From JAFGPJ01 sp964439135 (GTDB lineage Bacteria > Planctomycetota > Phycisphaerae > Sedimentisphaerales > Anaerobacaceae), in the NCBI GenBank assembly GCA_964439135.1, contig CAYTNN010000021.1, forward strand, positions 1 through 32,264: DNA of 32,264 nt, in the 5' to 3' direction. The notes under the pieces were generated by a model. The model did not search any database and was not told the DNA's origin. It was given only the letters and a program-made list of their open reading frames with translations. Position numbers and translations under genes: made by a program. Every line of letters begins with the position of its first letter. Positions within the stretch are counted from its first letter, which is position 1. This document shows, piece after piece, positions 9,071 to 16,719 of this stretch.

Positions 9071-9421
9071 GAAATGTTACAGAGTGCGTATGGAGCTGGG
9101 CTCGCCGGATGCAGGAAGCCCATGCTTTTGTCGCCAATATTCTTGTATTTGAATGAACGACTTATATTAGGCTTTTGAGGAAAGCAGGTGATGTCAATTC
9201 ACAAGGAATCGTCTTTAGCAAAATAGAGGTCATATTATCAAGATAAAAAATGTTATCGGCCGTTTTTCGTATACATTTTTTGAAGGAGGACATTTATGTA
9301 TCAACAAGGTTATACTTGATTTATTGTGTTATTGAATTGGCCGAAATAACTGGCAATATGGCCAACAGTAGAAATCAATTGAGTTAAGTCGATAAACGAC
9401 TGATTGTAAGGAGAAAGTAAG
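9071..9421 (+). promoter_or_regulatory. Conserved structured 5' leader of paralog 2, with 7-codon upstream ORF
   Basis: Nearly the same sequence stands before the gene at 12659, and a diverged version before 19298. Small inverted repeats visible by eye: TGGGCT/AGCCCA (9097-9102/9117-9122), GCTTT/AAAGC (9171-9175/9181-9185), GTGA/TCAC (9188-9191/9199-9202), TTGGCC/GGCCAA (9337-9342/9360-9365) and AGTCG/CGACT (9387-9391/9397-9401). A complete 7-codon ORF (9296-9319, MYQQGYT) follows a perfect GAAGGAGG (9282-9289). The true gene has its own AAGGAG (9408-9413). It may be a regulatory leader RNA, or simply DNA kept through recent duplication. I could not match it to a known riboswitch. Confidence 0.55.
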
Positions 9422-12097
9422 ATGGGCAAAATCCGAAGTTTCACTATGATTATTATTATGCTCTCGGTAGCCAACGCCTGGGGAGAAGGTTTCCTGGACA
9501 CCTTTAACAGACCCGATGGCGATTTAGGGAACGATTGGGCGACTCAGACGGATGGGACCATTGAGGTCAAAATTGTTGACAACGAGGTTCTCATCGCAGG
9601 AGAGCAGGGCACCGACTGGGTGCGAGCGGGTCTCTCCCGATCTTTTGAGGATGAGACAAGAATCTCCTTCGACTTCAAGGCCGATGACGGCTTCAACGTC
9701 CACCTCCGTATCGACGACGCGGAAACCGCCGCCTATTTCGAGCCCTACTGGTGGCCCGGCGGTTCCTGTCAATATGTCTCTCCCGAAGATGGCAGTTGGC
9801 CTGCGGATGGCTGGATCGCAATCGACGGTTCGACTATGATCGCAGGAGAGTACAACAGCGTAGTGGTGGAGCAAGACGGGTCAATGTTTACCGTCACCCT
9901 TAACGATGTGGTGGTCGGCACTATCGCCAATAACAGCCTGACCAACATGGGGAGCATACTCATCTCCAGCGATGCCGCGGCCGGTACGGTCGGAAGTCTT
10001 CACATCGACAATGTGATGATAGGGATTGTATATGCTGAAAAAGCCAAGAACCCGAATCCGGAGAGTGGTGTTATCCACGCAGACACGTGGGTGAACCTGA
10101 GCTGGTCGCCTGGAGATTTTGCCGTTTCGCATGATGTTTATCTGGGTGATAATCCTGACGATGTTAACAAGGCCACACGAGATTCAGAGTTATTCAGGGG
10201 CAACCAGGACTTGACATTTTATACTGCCGGCTTTCCCGGATATGCTTATCCGGACGGTCTTGTTAATGGCACGACCTACTACTGGCGAATCGACGAGGTC
10301 AACGATGCTGATCCGAAGAGTCCGTGGAAAGGTGAAATCTGGAGCTTCTTGATTCCCCCCAAGACTGCATACGAACCCATTCCGTCTGATGGTGCTGAAT
10401 TAGTAAATCTGAAGGCGCGGCTTAGATGGACGGCAGGTTATGGAGCCATATTGAGCACCGTGTATTTCGGCGAAGATTTTGATACTGTCAACAATGCCAC
10501 CGGGGGCCTCATTCAGGGCAATACGACATATAATCCCGGCCCGCTTAAGTTGGCCAAGACTTACTACTGGCGTGTCGATGCGTTCGACGGTGCCGCTACG
10601 CATAAAGGCGATATCTGGATCTTCACTACCGAGGGAGCCGTCAGTAGCCCGAATCCGGCCAACGGTGCTGCGGGCGTAAATCCATCGGTGGTTCTTAGCT
10701 GGGACGCCGGAGCGGTTGCCGCTTCGCACGAGGTGTACTTCGGCTCGGACGCGGATACCGTAAAGAATGCCACGAAAAGCTCGCCCGAGTACAAGGGGCC
10801 AAAGGCCCTCGGCGAGGAGAGTTATGATCCCGGCAAGCTTACATTGAGCACAACGTACTATTGGCGAATCGATGAGGTCAATGGCGTGAATCCCGATAGT
10901 CCCTGGGCCGGTAATGTCTGGAGCTTTACAACAAGTAACTTCTTTGTAATTGACAACTTCGAGGACTACGATGCCGGCGAGAATCAGATATGGTTCTCCT
11001 GGCACGATGGGCTTGGTTATGGTACACCTGGGACGACGGATTACTTTGCCGGCAACGGAACCGGGGCGGCTGTCGGCGACGAAAGCACTGCTTCCTATAC
11101 AGAGGAAACTATCGTACACAGCGGCAACCAGTCGATGCCGATTGCATACGACAACAACAAGCAGGGCTACTCGAAGTATTCGGAAGTGGAGCTTACGTTA
11201 AGTGCCGTACGCGACTGGACTGCAGAAGGTGTTAAGGAATTATCGATCTGGTTCCGTGGTAATCCGGGATCTGTCGGCAGCTTCGTAGAGGGCCCGGCAG
11301 GCACATTTACGATGACAGCAGCCGGCGCGGATATCTGGAACGAGGCCGACGAATTCCATTTTGCTTATAAGGTACTCACCGGTGCCGGCTCAATTGTAGC
11401 AAAAGTCCAGAGTATCGATAACACAAACGACTGGGCCAAGGCCGGTGTGATGATTCGAGAGACGCTTGATCCTGAGTCAGCGCATGCGTTTGCTGCTGTG
11501 ACGCCTACTCAGGGTGTTTCCTTCCAGCTTCGTCCCGGCACGGGCGAAACAAGCACAAGCGATAACTCGGCGACACTTACTGAAACCGCTCCGCACTGGG
11601 TGAAGTTAGAGCGATCCATATCCGGCACTTTCACCATGTCCCATTCCACTAATGGCACTACATGGGAGACGCTGGGAATGTCGCAGAACATCCAGATGAG
11701 CGCGAACGTTTATATCGGTCTGGCGTTAACATCACACGATACCGCTCTAACGTGCGAAGCTGTGCTCTCCAACGTCACAACTACCGGTTCGGTCAGTGGG
11801 CAATGGGCGAATCAGGATGTCGGTATCACCAGCAACGACGCAGAGCCGCTGTATGTGGCCGTGTCCAACAGTGCAGGCGCACCTGCGGTAGTGGTTCACG
11901 ATGATCCTGACGCATCAGTAACAGACGTCTGGACCGAGTGGATTATTCCGCTGCAGGCTTTTGCCGATCAGGGCATCAACCTGACAGATGTTGACAGAAT
12001 TGCTATCGGCCTGGGTACCAGAGGCAATACGACGATCCCCGGCGGTTCGGGCAAGATGTACATTGATGATATCCGGCTGCTTACGCCCGCTCCGTAA
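9422..12097 (+). CDS. Giant modular secreted protein, concanavalin-like N-terminus (paralog 2)
   Basis: This 891-residue protein starts with a signal peptide (residues 1-19, cleavage near ANA). Residues about 24-205 form a beta-sandwich of the LamG/DUF1080 type (DTFNRPDGDLGNDW start). Three Fn3-like modules follow at about 209-318, 319-405 and 406-506, with SHDVYLG, YYWRIDEVN and WSF signatures. The family core runs from about 507 to 891. Its first part (VIDNFEDY...GNGTGAAVG...LSIWFRG) and last part (EPLYVAVSN...GSGKMYIDDIRL) appear to be one jellyroll interrupted by a DUF1349-like beta-sandwich at about 636-790 (DEFHFAYKVLTGAGSIVAKV...AGVMIRETLDPESAHAF...SNVTTTGS). No catalytic residues are recognised. 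A surface glycan-binding or scaffold role is inferred. A shared terminator follows. Confidence 0.9.
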   Translation: MGKIRSFTMIIIMLSVANAWGEGFLDTFNRPDGDLGNDWATQTDGTIEVKIVDNEVLIAGEQGTDWVRAGLSRSFEDETRISFDFKADDGFNVHLRIDDAETAAYFEPYWWPGGSCQYVSPEDGSWPADGWIAIDGSTMIAGEYNSVVVEQDGSMFTVTLNDVVVGTIANNSLTNMGSILISSDAAAGTVGSLHIDNVMIGIVYAEKAKNPNPESGVIHADTWVNLSWSPGDFAVSHDVYLGDNPDDVNKATRDSELFRGNQDLTFYTAGFPGYAYPDGLVNGTTYYWRIDEVNDADPKSPWKGEIWSFLIPPKTAYEPIPSDGAELVNLKARLRWTAGYGAILSTVYFGEDFDTVNNATGGLIQGNTTYNPGPLKLAKTYYWRVDAFDGAATHKGDIWIFTTEGAVSSPNPANGAAGVNPSVVLSWDAGAVAASHEVYFGSDADTVKNATKSSPEYKGPKALGEESYDPGKLTLSTTYYWRIDEVNGVNPDSPWAGNVWSFTTSNFFVIDNFEDYDAGENQIWFSWHDGLGYGTPGTTDYFAGNGTGAAVGDESTASYTEETIVHSGNQSMPIAYDNNKQGYSKYSEVELTLSAVRDWTAEGVKELSIWFRGNPGSVGSFVEGPAGTFTMTAAGADIWNEADEFHFAYKVLTGAGSIVAKVQSIDNTNDWAKAGVMIRETLDPESAHAFAAVTPTQGVSFQLRPGTGETSTSDNSATLTETAPHWVKLERSISGTFTMSHSTNGTTWETLGMSQNIQMSANVYIGLALTSHDTALTCEAVLSNVTTTGSVSGQWANQDVGITSNDAEPLYVAVSNSAGAPAVVVHDDPDASVTDVWTEWIIPLQAFADQGINLTDVDRIAIGLGTRGNTTIPGGSGKMYIDDIRLLTPAP

Positions 12098-12160
12098 CCA
12101 GAGCAGCAACCGTAAGCTGGATTATATGTAGCAGTTGAAGCTACGGATTTGGATTACATC

Positions 12161-12197
12161 GGGGTCTATGCCAATAAATTCGGCATAGGCCCCTTTT
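12161..12197 (+). terminator. Rho-independent terminator after paralog 2
   Basis: Arms GGGGTCTATGCC (12161-12172) and GGCATAGGCCCC (12182-12193) form a 12-bp stem with one G-U pair around a 9-nt loop, followed by TTTT. It belongs to the same family as the terminators at 16290 and 22596. Confidence 0.9.
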
Positions 12198-12276
12198 CTA
12201 TTTCATATTTTTATGCCGTAGCCAGGCCAAAATATGCATAGTTCTCCACATTCCTTTATTATCGGGCTTTTTTTCG

Positions 12277-12306
12277 TTGACAAAAGAATAGCTATTTTGG
12301 TATAAA
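12277..12306 (+). promoter_or_regulatory. Sigma70-type promoter of paralog 3
   Basis: TTGACA (12277-12282) and TATAAA (12301-12306) at 18 bp spacing. It is the direct counterpart of the promoter at 9042, with one extra spacer base. Confidence 0.75.
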
Positions 12307-12658
12307 GAAATGTTACAGAGTGCGTATGGAGCTGGGCTCGCCGGATGCAGGAAGCCCATGCTTTTGTCGCCAATATTCTTGTATTTGAATGAACGACTTA
12401 TATTAGGCTTTTGAGGAAAGCAGGTGATGTCAATTCACAAGGAATCGTCTTTAGCAAAATAGATGTAATATTATCAAGATAACAATGTTATCGGCCGTTT
12501 TTCGTATAATCTTTTTCGATGGAGGATTTTTATGTGCAGAAAAGGGGTTACTTGATTTATTTGTGTTATGGAATTGGCCGAAATAACTGGCAGTATGGCC
12601 AATAGTAGAAGTCAATCATGTTAGGTCGCAGAGCGACTAATGATAAGGAGAAAGTATT
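12307..12658 (+). promoter_or_regulatory. Conserved 5' leader of paralog 3, with 7-codon upstream ORF
   Basis: This is almost identical to the leader at 9071-9421. The inverted repeats recur, including TTGGCC/GGCCAA (12574-12579/12597-12602). The hairpin before the start reads GTCGC/GCGAC (12625-12629/12633-12637), where the other copy has AGTCG/CGACT, so pairing is kept despite base changes. The upstream ORF is at 12532-12555 (MCRKGVT) behind GGAGG. Its peptide differs from that of the first copy while its start, length and stop are kept. Confidence 0.55.
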
Positions 12659-15600
12659 ATGAGAAATCGAGTAGTTTGGTTAGCAGTAGTTTTATTGATT
12701 GGATTCATAGGAATCAGCTCAAGCCACGCACAAGTCGAAAATCTGCTGGATAACGGCGGCTTCGAGAGCGGTGTCATGTCGCCGTGGAGCACTTATGGCC
12801 CCGTTACCTCAGAAGTTGTTCAAAATTTAGTGGATGCGACGATTCCCGAAGATCCGATTGAGGGAGACTACTGCCTGCACATCGTGGTTCCCGAAGCAGG
12901 TGTAAATTCCTGGGATGCCGGCCTGCAAAACTCAAATCACGTTTTTGAAGCGGGCAAATACTACACTCTTTCGGCCTTTGTCAAGAGTAAGGCAGGTGAC
13001 CTGCAGATCCATTTCAAGCCGGAACAGGCTTTTGATCCATGGGCGGGATATGGTGACACGACCATGACCATGACTGAAGAATGGCAGGAATTTAGTGTAA
13101 CAACTCCTGTTATGACTGAGAACGTGGATCCGGGGAGCATCACATTCCACATACAGTTTGCAGCGGGTGATTTCTGGATAGATGCCGTAAGATGGTACGA
13201 AGGTGACTATGTCGAACCTTCTTTCAGCAGTTTTAGAGCTCGCAATCCAATTCCTGAGAATGGCGCTACACATCCCGAAACATGGGCCAGCCTTTCGTGG
13301 GATTCGGGCAAAGCAGCAACCTCGCACGATGTGTACTTTGGCGACAATTATGACGATGTACTGGCGGGAACCGGAGACACCTTCCAGGGCAATCAGGGCC
13401 TGGCGCTGGCGTTTTTTGTCGCCGGTTTTCCCGGGTATCCCTATCCGGACGGCCTTGTATATGGCACGACATATTACTGGCGGATAGATGAGGTTAATGA
13501 GCTTAATCCGGAAAGTCCGTGGGTAGGCGATGTCTGGAGCTTCCTGGTTCCGCCTAAAAAAGCCTATAATCCAGTCCCGGCTGACGGCGCCAAGTTTTTA
13601 GCTCCGGATGTGAAACTCGGCTGGTCTGCCGGTTTCGATACGAAACTGCATAATGTTTACTTCGGCGACAATATTGACGATGTCGATGCCGGTACGGGCG
13701 GTACCGCCAAAGGTCCCGCGGGCGTACCATCCTTCACTCTTGGAACTCTCGATCCCGACAAGACTTATTACTGGAGAATCGACGAATTTGACGGATTTGA
13801 GACATATAAGGGTGATGTATGGACCTTCACCACTGCAGGCGCCGGAGGCGGTGTGAGGGCGGATTATTACAAAGGAACGAATTTTGAAAATCTTGTCCTG
13901 ACCCAGACAGATCCTCAGATCGACTTTGACTGGGGCGATCCGGGCGGACCCGATCCGTCGGTCGGCGACGACAACTTCTCAGTCCGGTGGACTGGTGAAG
14001 TAGAAGCGGCATTCACCGAAACCTATACTTTCTATCCCAGAACCGATGACGGCGTGCGTTTATTTGTGGATGGTCAACTGCTTGTTGACAACTGGGTTGA
14101 CCGCTCGGCCACCGAAAACAGGGGAACAATCGACCTGATCGCCGGCAATACATACAGCCTGGTAATGGAGTATTATGAGGCTACTGGCGGTGCGGTCGCA
14201 GAGCTGCGCTGGGCGAGTCCCCGGACTCCAAAGCAGCTAATTCCACAAGCGGCACTGGCACTTCCTGTCAAGGCAAGCAGTCCTACTCCGCGCGGCGGGG
14301 CAGTCGATGTAAAGCAGACAACTGACCTTAGCTGGGGTCCGGGAGATGAAGCCGCTTCGCACGAGGTTTACTTCGGCACTGATGAAGAGGCCGTAAGAAA
14401 CGCCACCAAGACTTCTCCGGAGTACAAAGGCACCAAGGCACTGGGTGACGAGAACTACGATCCCGGCAAACTGGAATGGGAAGCCACATATTACTGGCGA
14501 GTTGATGAGATCAATACCGGTAATCCGGACAGTCCGTGGGTGGGCAATGTCTGGAGCTTTACCACAGCCGGCTTCCTTATCATTGACAATTTCGAAAGCT
14601 ATAATGCCGGCGAAAACCAGATATGGTATAAATGGCATGATGGGCTTGGCTATGGCACAATGGGTGTAGAACCCTACTTCGCCGGTAACGGCACAGGTGC
14701 GGCTGTCGGCGACGAAACGACGCCTTCATTTACCGAGGAAACCATCGTTCATGGCGGCAGTCAGTCGATGCCGATGACCTTTGACAACAATAAGCAGGGT
14801 TACTCAAAGTATTCAGAGACAGAGTTTACGCTGACGACCCCGCGTGACTGGACCGAAGGCGGTGTCAGTCAGCTTTCGCTGTGGTTCCAGGGCTTCCCGG
14901 GATCTGTCGGCAGCTTCGTAGAGGGACCGGCAGGCACATTTACGATGACCGCCGCCGGTGCCGACATCTGGGTGGTTGACGGCGTGGAAGCTGATGAGTT
15001 CCACTTTGCTTATAAGGTACTCACCGGCGCCGGCTCGATCATTGCAAAGGTCGTGAGTCTGGATAACACAAACGACTGGGCCAAGGCCGGCGTGATGATT
15101 CGCGAGACGCTTGATCCCGAGTCAGCACATGCGTTTGCTGCTGTGACGCCTACTCAGGGTGTTTCCTTCCAGCGTCGTCCCAGTACGGGCGGAACAAGCA
15201 CAAGCGATAACTCGGCGACACTCGCTGAAGTCGCTCCGCACTGGGTGAAGTTAGAGCGCACCATATCCGGCAGCTTCACCATGTCCCATTCCACTAATGG
15301 CACTTCATGGCAGACGCTGGGAATGTCGCAGAACATCCAGATGAGCTCGAACGTTTATATCGGTCTGGCGTTAACATCACATGACACCGCTCTAACGTGC
15401 GAAGCTGTGCTCTCCAACGTCACAACTACCGGTTCGGTCAGTGGGCAATGGACGAACCAGGACATCGGCATCGCCAGCAATGCTGCTGAGCCGTTATATG
15501 TAGCCGTGTCCAACAGCACAGGCCAGCCGGCAGTGGTCGTCAACGATAATCCCAACGCGTCCCAACTCAACGCCTGGAGCAAATGGGTAATTCCGCTGCA

Positions 15601-16219
15601 GGATCTGGCAGATCAGGGCATCAACCTGACAAATGTTGACAGAATTGCTATCGGCCTGGGCACCAGAGGCAATACGACGATTCCAGGCGGTTCCGGCAAG
15701 ATGTTCTTCGACGACATCCGGCTCGAACGCGAGGCTGCACCAGCCGTCAATCTGCTGACTAACGGCAGCTTTGAGGATGGTGTCCCTGACCCGTGGTTTA
15801 TAGTCGACAATACCGGTGGCGGCGCTACTGCGGAAGTTGTCGAAGATGATCCGGTCGATTACAGATCTTGTCTGCATGTTGTGGTTCCCACTACAGGTGC
15901 AAATTTCTGGGACGTTTATATAAGCCAGCCGGGATTTGTTTTTGAAGCGGGCAAGAGTTACACTCTTTCGGCCTATTTCAAGTGCAAAGAAGGCACGCTG
16001 GATGTTAATTTCAAGCCGGAACACGCGGCAGATCCGTGGGAGGGTTATGGTGAGCAGGTCTTCACCATGACCGACCAGTGGATGGAATACAGCGTAACAA
16101 CTCCTGTTTTTAACACGAACATAAGTCCGGGGAGTACTACATTCCACATAGGTTTTGCAGCCGGTGAATTCTGGATGGATTTAGTAAGATTCTACGAAGG
16201 CGACTATGCCCAACCGTAA
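12659..16219 (+). CDS. Giant modular secreted protein with CBM4_9-like modules at both ends (paralog 3)
   Basis: This 1186-residue protein has a signal peptide (1-24, cleavage at SHA) and then a CBM4_9-like jellyroll (about 27-180, NLLDNGGFESG...FEAGKYYTLSAFVKSK). Two Fn3-like modules follow (about 195-300 and 301-395). A PA14 domain (about 396-535) has GGVRADYYKGTNFENL and DDGVRLFVDGQLLVDNW. A third Fn3-like module (about 537-636) and the family core (about 637-1026) with its inserted DUF1349-like sandwich come next. A second CBM4_9 (about 1027-1186) clearly duplicates the first (NLLTNGSFEDG, YTLSAYFKCKEG, FKPEHAADPWEGYG). The ATG has AAGGAG upstream. No enzyme motif is recognised; polysaccharide binding at or outside the cell surface is the likely job. 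Confidence 0.9.
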   Translation: MRNRVVWLAVVLLIGFIGISSSHAQVENLLDNGGFESGVMSPWSTYGPVTSEVVQNLVDATIPEDPIEGDYCLHIVVPEAGVNSWDAGLQNSNHVFEAGKYYTLSAFVKSKAGDLQIHFKPEQAFDPWAGYGDTTMTMTEEWQEFSVTTPVMTENVDPGSITFHIQFAAGDFWIDAVRWYEGDYVEPSFSSFRARNPIPENGATHPETWASLSWDSGKAATSHDVYFGDNYDDVLAGTGDTFQGNQGLALAFFVAGFPGYPYPDGLVYGTTYYWRIDEVNELNPESPWVGDVWSFLVPPKKAYNPVPADGAKFLAPDVKLGWSAGFDTKLHNVYFGDNIDDVDAGTGGTAKGPAGVPSFTLGTLDPDKTYYWRIDEFDGFETYKGDVWTFTTAGAGGGVRADYYKGTNFENLVLTQTDPQIDFDWGDPGGPDPSVGDDNFSVRWTGEVEAAFTETYTFYPRTDDGVRLFVDGQLLVDNWVDRSATENRGTIDLIAGNTYSLVMEYYEATGGAVAELRWASPRTPKQLIPQAALALPVKASSPTPRGGAVDVKQTTDLSWGPGDEAASHEVYFGTDEEAVRNATKTSPEYKGTKALGDENYDPGKLEWEATYYWRVDEINTGNPDSPWVGNVWSFTTAGFLIIDNFESYNAGENQIWYKWHDGLGYGTMGVEPYFAGNGTGAAVGDETTPSFTEETIVHGGSQSMPMTFDNNKQGYSKYSETEFTLTTPRDWTEGGVSQLSLWFQGFPGSVGSFVEGPAGTFTMTAAGADIWVVDGVEADEFHFAYKVLTGAGSIIAKVVSLDNTNDWAKAGVMIRETLDPESAHAFAAVTPTQGVSFQRRPSTGGTSTSDNSATLAEVAPHWVKLERTISGSFTMSHSTNGTSWQTLGMSQNIQMSSNVYIGLALTSHDTALTCEAVLSNVTTTGSVSGQWTNQDIGIASNAAEPLYVAVSNSTGQPAVVVNDNPNASQLNAWSKWVIPLQDLADQGINLTNVDRIAIGLGTRGNTTIPGGSGKMFFDDIRLEREAAPAVNLLTNGSFEDGVPDPWFIVDNTGGGATAEVVEDDPVDYRSCLHVVVPTTGANFWDVYISQPGFVFEAGKSYTLSAYFKCKEGTLDVNFKPEHAADPWEGYGEQVFTMTDQWMEYSVTTPVFNTNISPGSTTFHIGFAAGEFWMDLVRFYEGDYAQP

Positions 16220-16248
16220 TAAGCAGATTGATATGAGGCTGATTAAAT

Positions 16249-16326
16249 TCCCGCTTTGACGGGAGTTTCATCGGAACTTGAATAACATCGGGGCCTATGC
16301 CGAATCGATTGGCATAGGCCCCTTTT
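16249..16326 (+). terminator. Rho-independent terminator after paralog 3, with a small hairpin before it
   Basis: The main stem is GGGGCCTATGCC (16290-16301) against GGCATAGGCCCC (16311-16322), a perfect 12 bp around a 9-nt loop followed by TTTT. A smaller TCCCG/CGGGA hairpin (16249-16265) precedes it and is also part of the downstream region of paralog 4. Confidence 0.92.
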
Positions 16327-16466
16327 GTTTTTGCCCATTTTCAAGATGGCTTAGCGGAATATTTACTCCTTCGATAATGTAAAGTAACAGCAGGAAATGA
16401 AACTCAACTTTAACCGGCCCTGTTCGTGGCTTGAATAGCCGGGCGATTCTTGTTATAATAAACTAT

Positions 16467-16637
16467 AATTGACTCAAACTGACCGATTCGCGCTGTCATC
16501 CCTGTGAAAGCAGGGATCCAGGAATGTAACGGATGTAGTGGATTCCCGCTTTCGCGGGAATGACAAGTCGTGTTATGTTGTTGTTATTAAACAACTTACC
16601 ATATTATTCGGCTCAAAATCGGTCAGTTTGAGTAATT
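16467..16637. mobile_element. Candidate MITE / REP-like element with imperfect terminal inverted repeats
   Basis: A 22-base left end (16467-16488, AATTGACTCAAACTGACC...) matches the reverse complement of the right end (16617-16637, AATCGGTCAGTTTGAGT...) with one indel, enclosing 171 bp. Inside are two hairpins: CCCTG/CAGGG within 16500-16515, and CCCGC/GCGGG within 16545-16560. These lie in the common 'GTCAT-CCC...GGG-ATGAC' layout of dispersed bacterial REP-like repeats. It contains no ORF. I see no clear target-site duplication. Confidence 0.55.
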
Positions 16638-16719
16638 GAATATCCTTATTTTCGGCTCAGGGAACTTGTATGCCCGGCTCCGAGACACATAAGACTCTTA
16701 CATAATCAGGAGGATAGGT
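16638..16719 (+). promoter_or_regulatory. Upstream region of the glycoside hydrolase, with ribosome binding site
   Basis: A strong CAGGAGGA lies about 6 bases before the ATG at 16720. No convincing promoter was found here, and this gene lacks the long leader that its neighbours have. Confidence 0.5.

Noticed and set aside
16661..16690. GGAACTT upstream of the glycoside hydrolase as an ECF promoter
   Set aside because: The -35-like word is present, but nothing like GTCTAA stands at 15-17 bp spacing.
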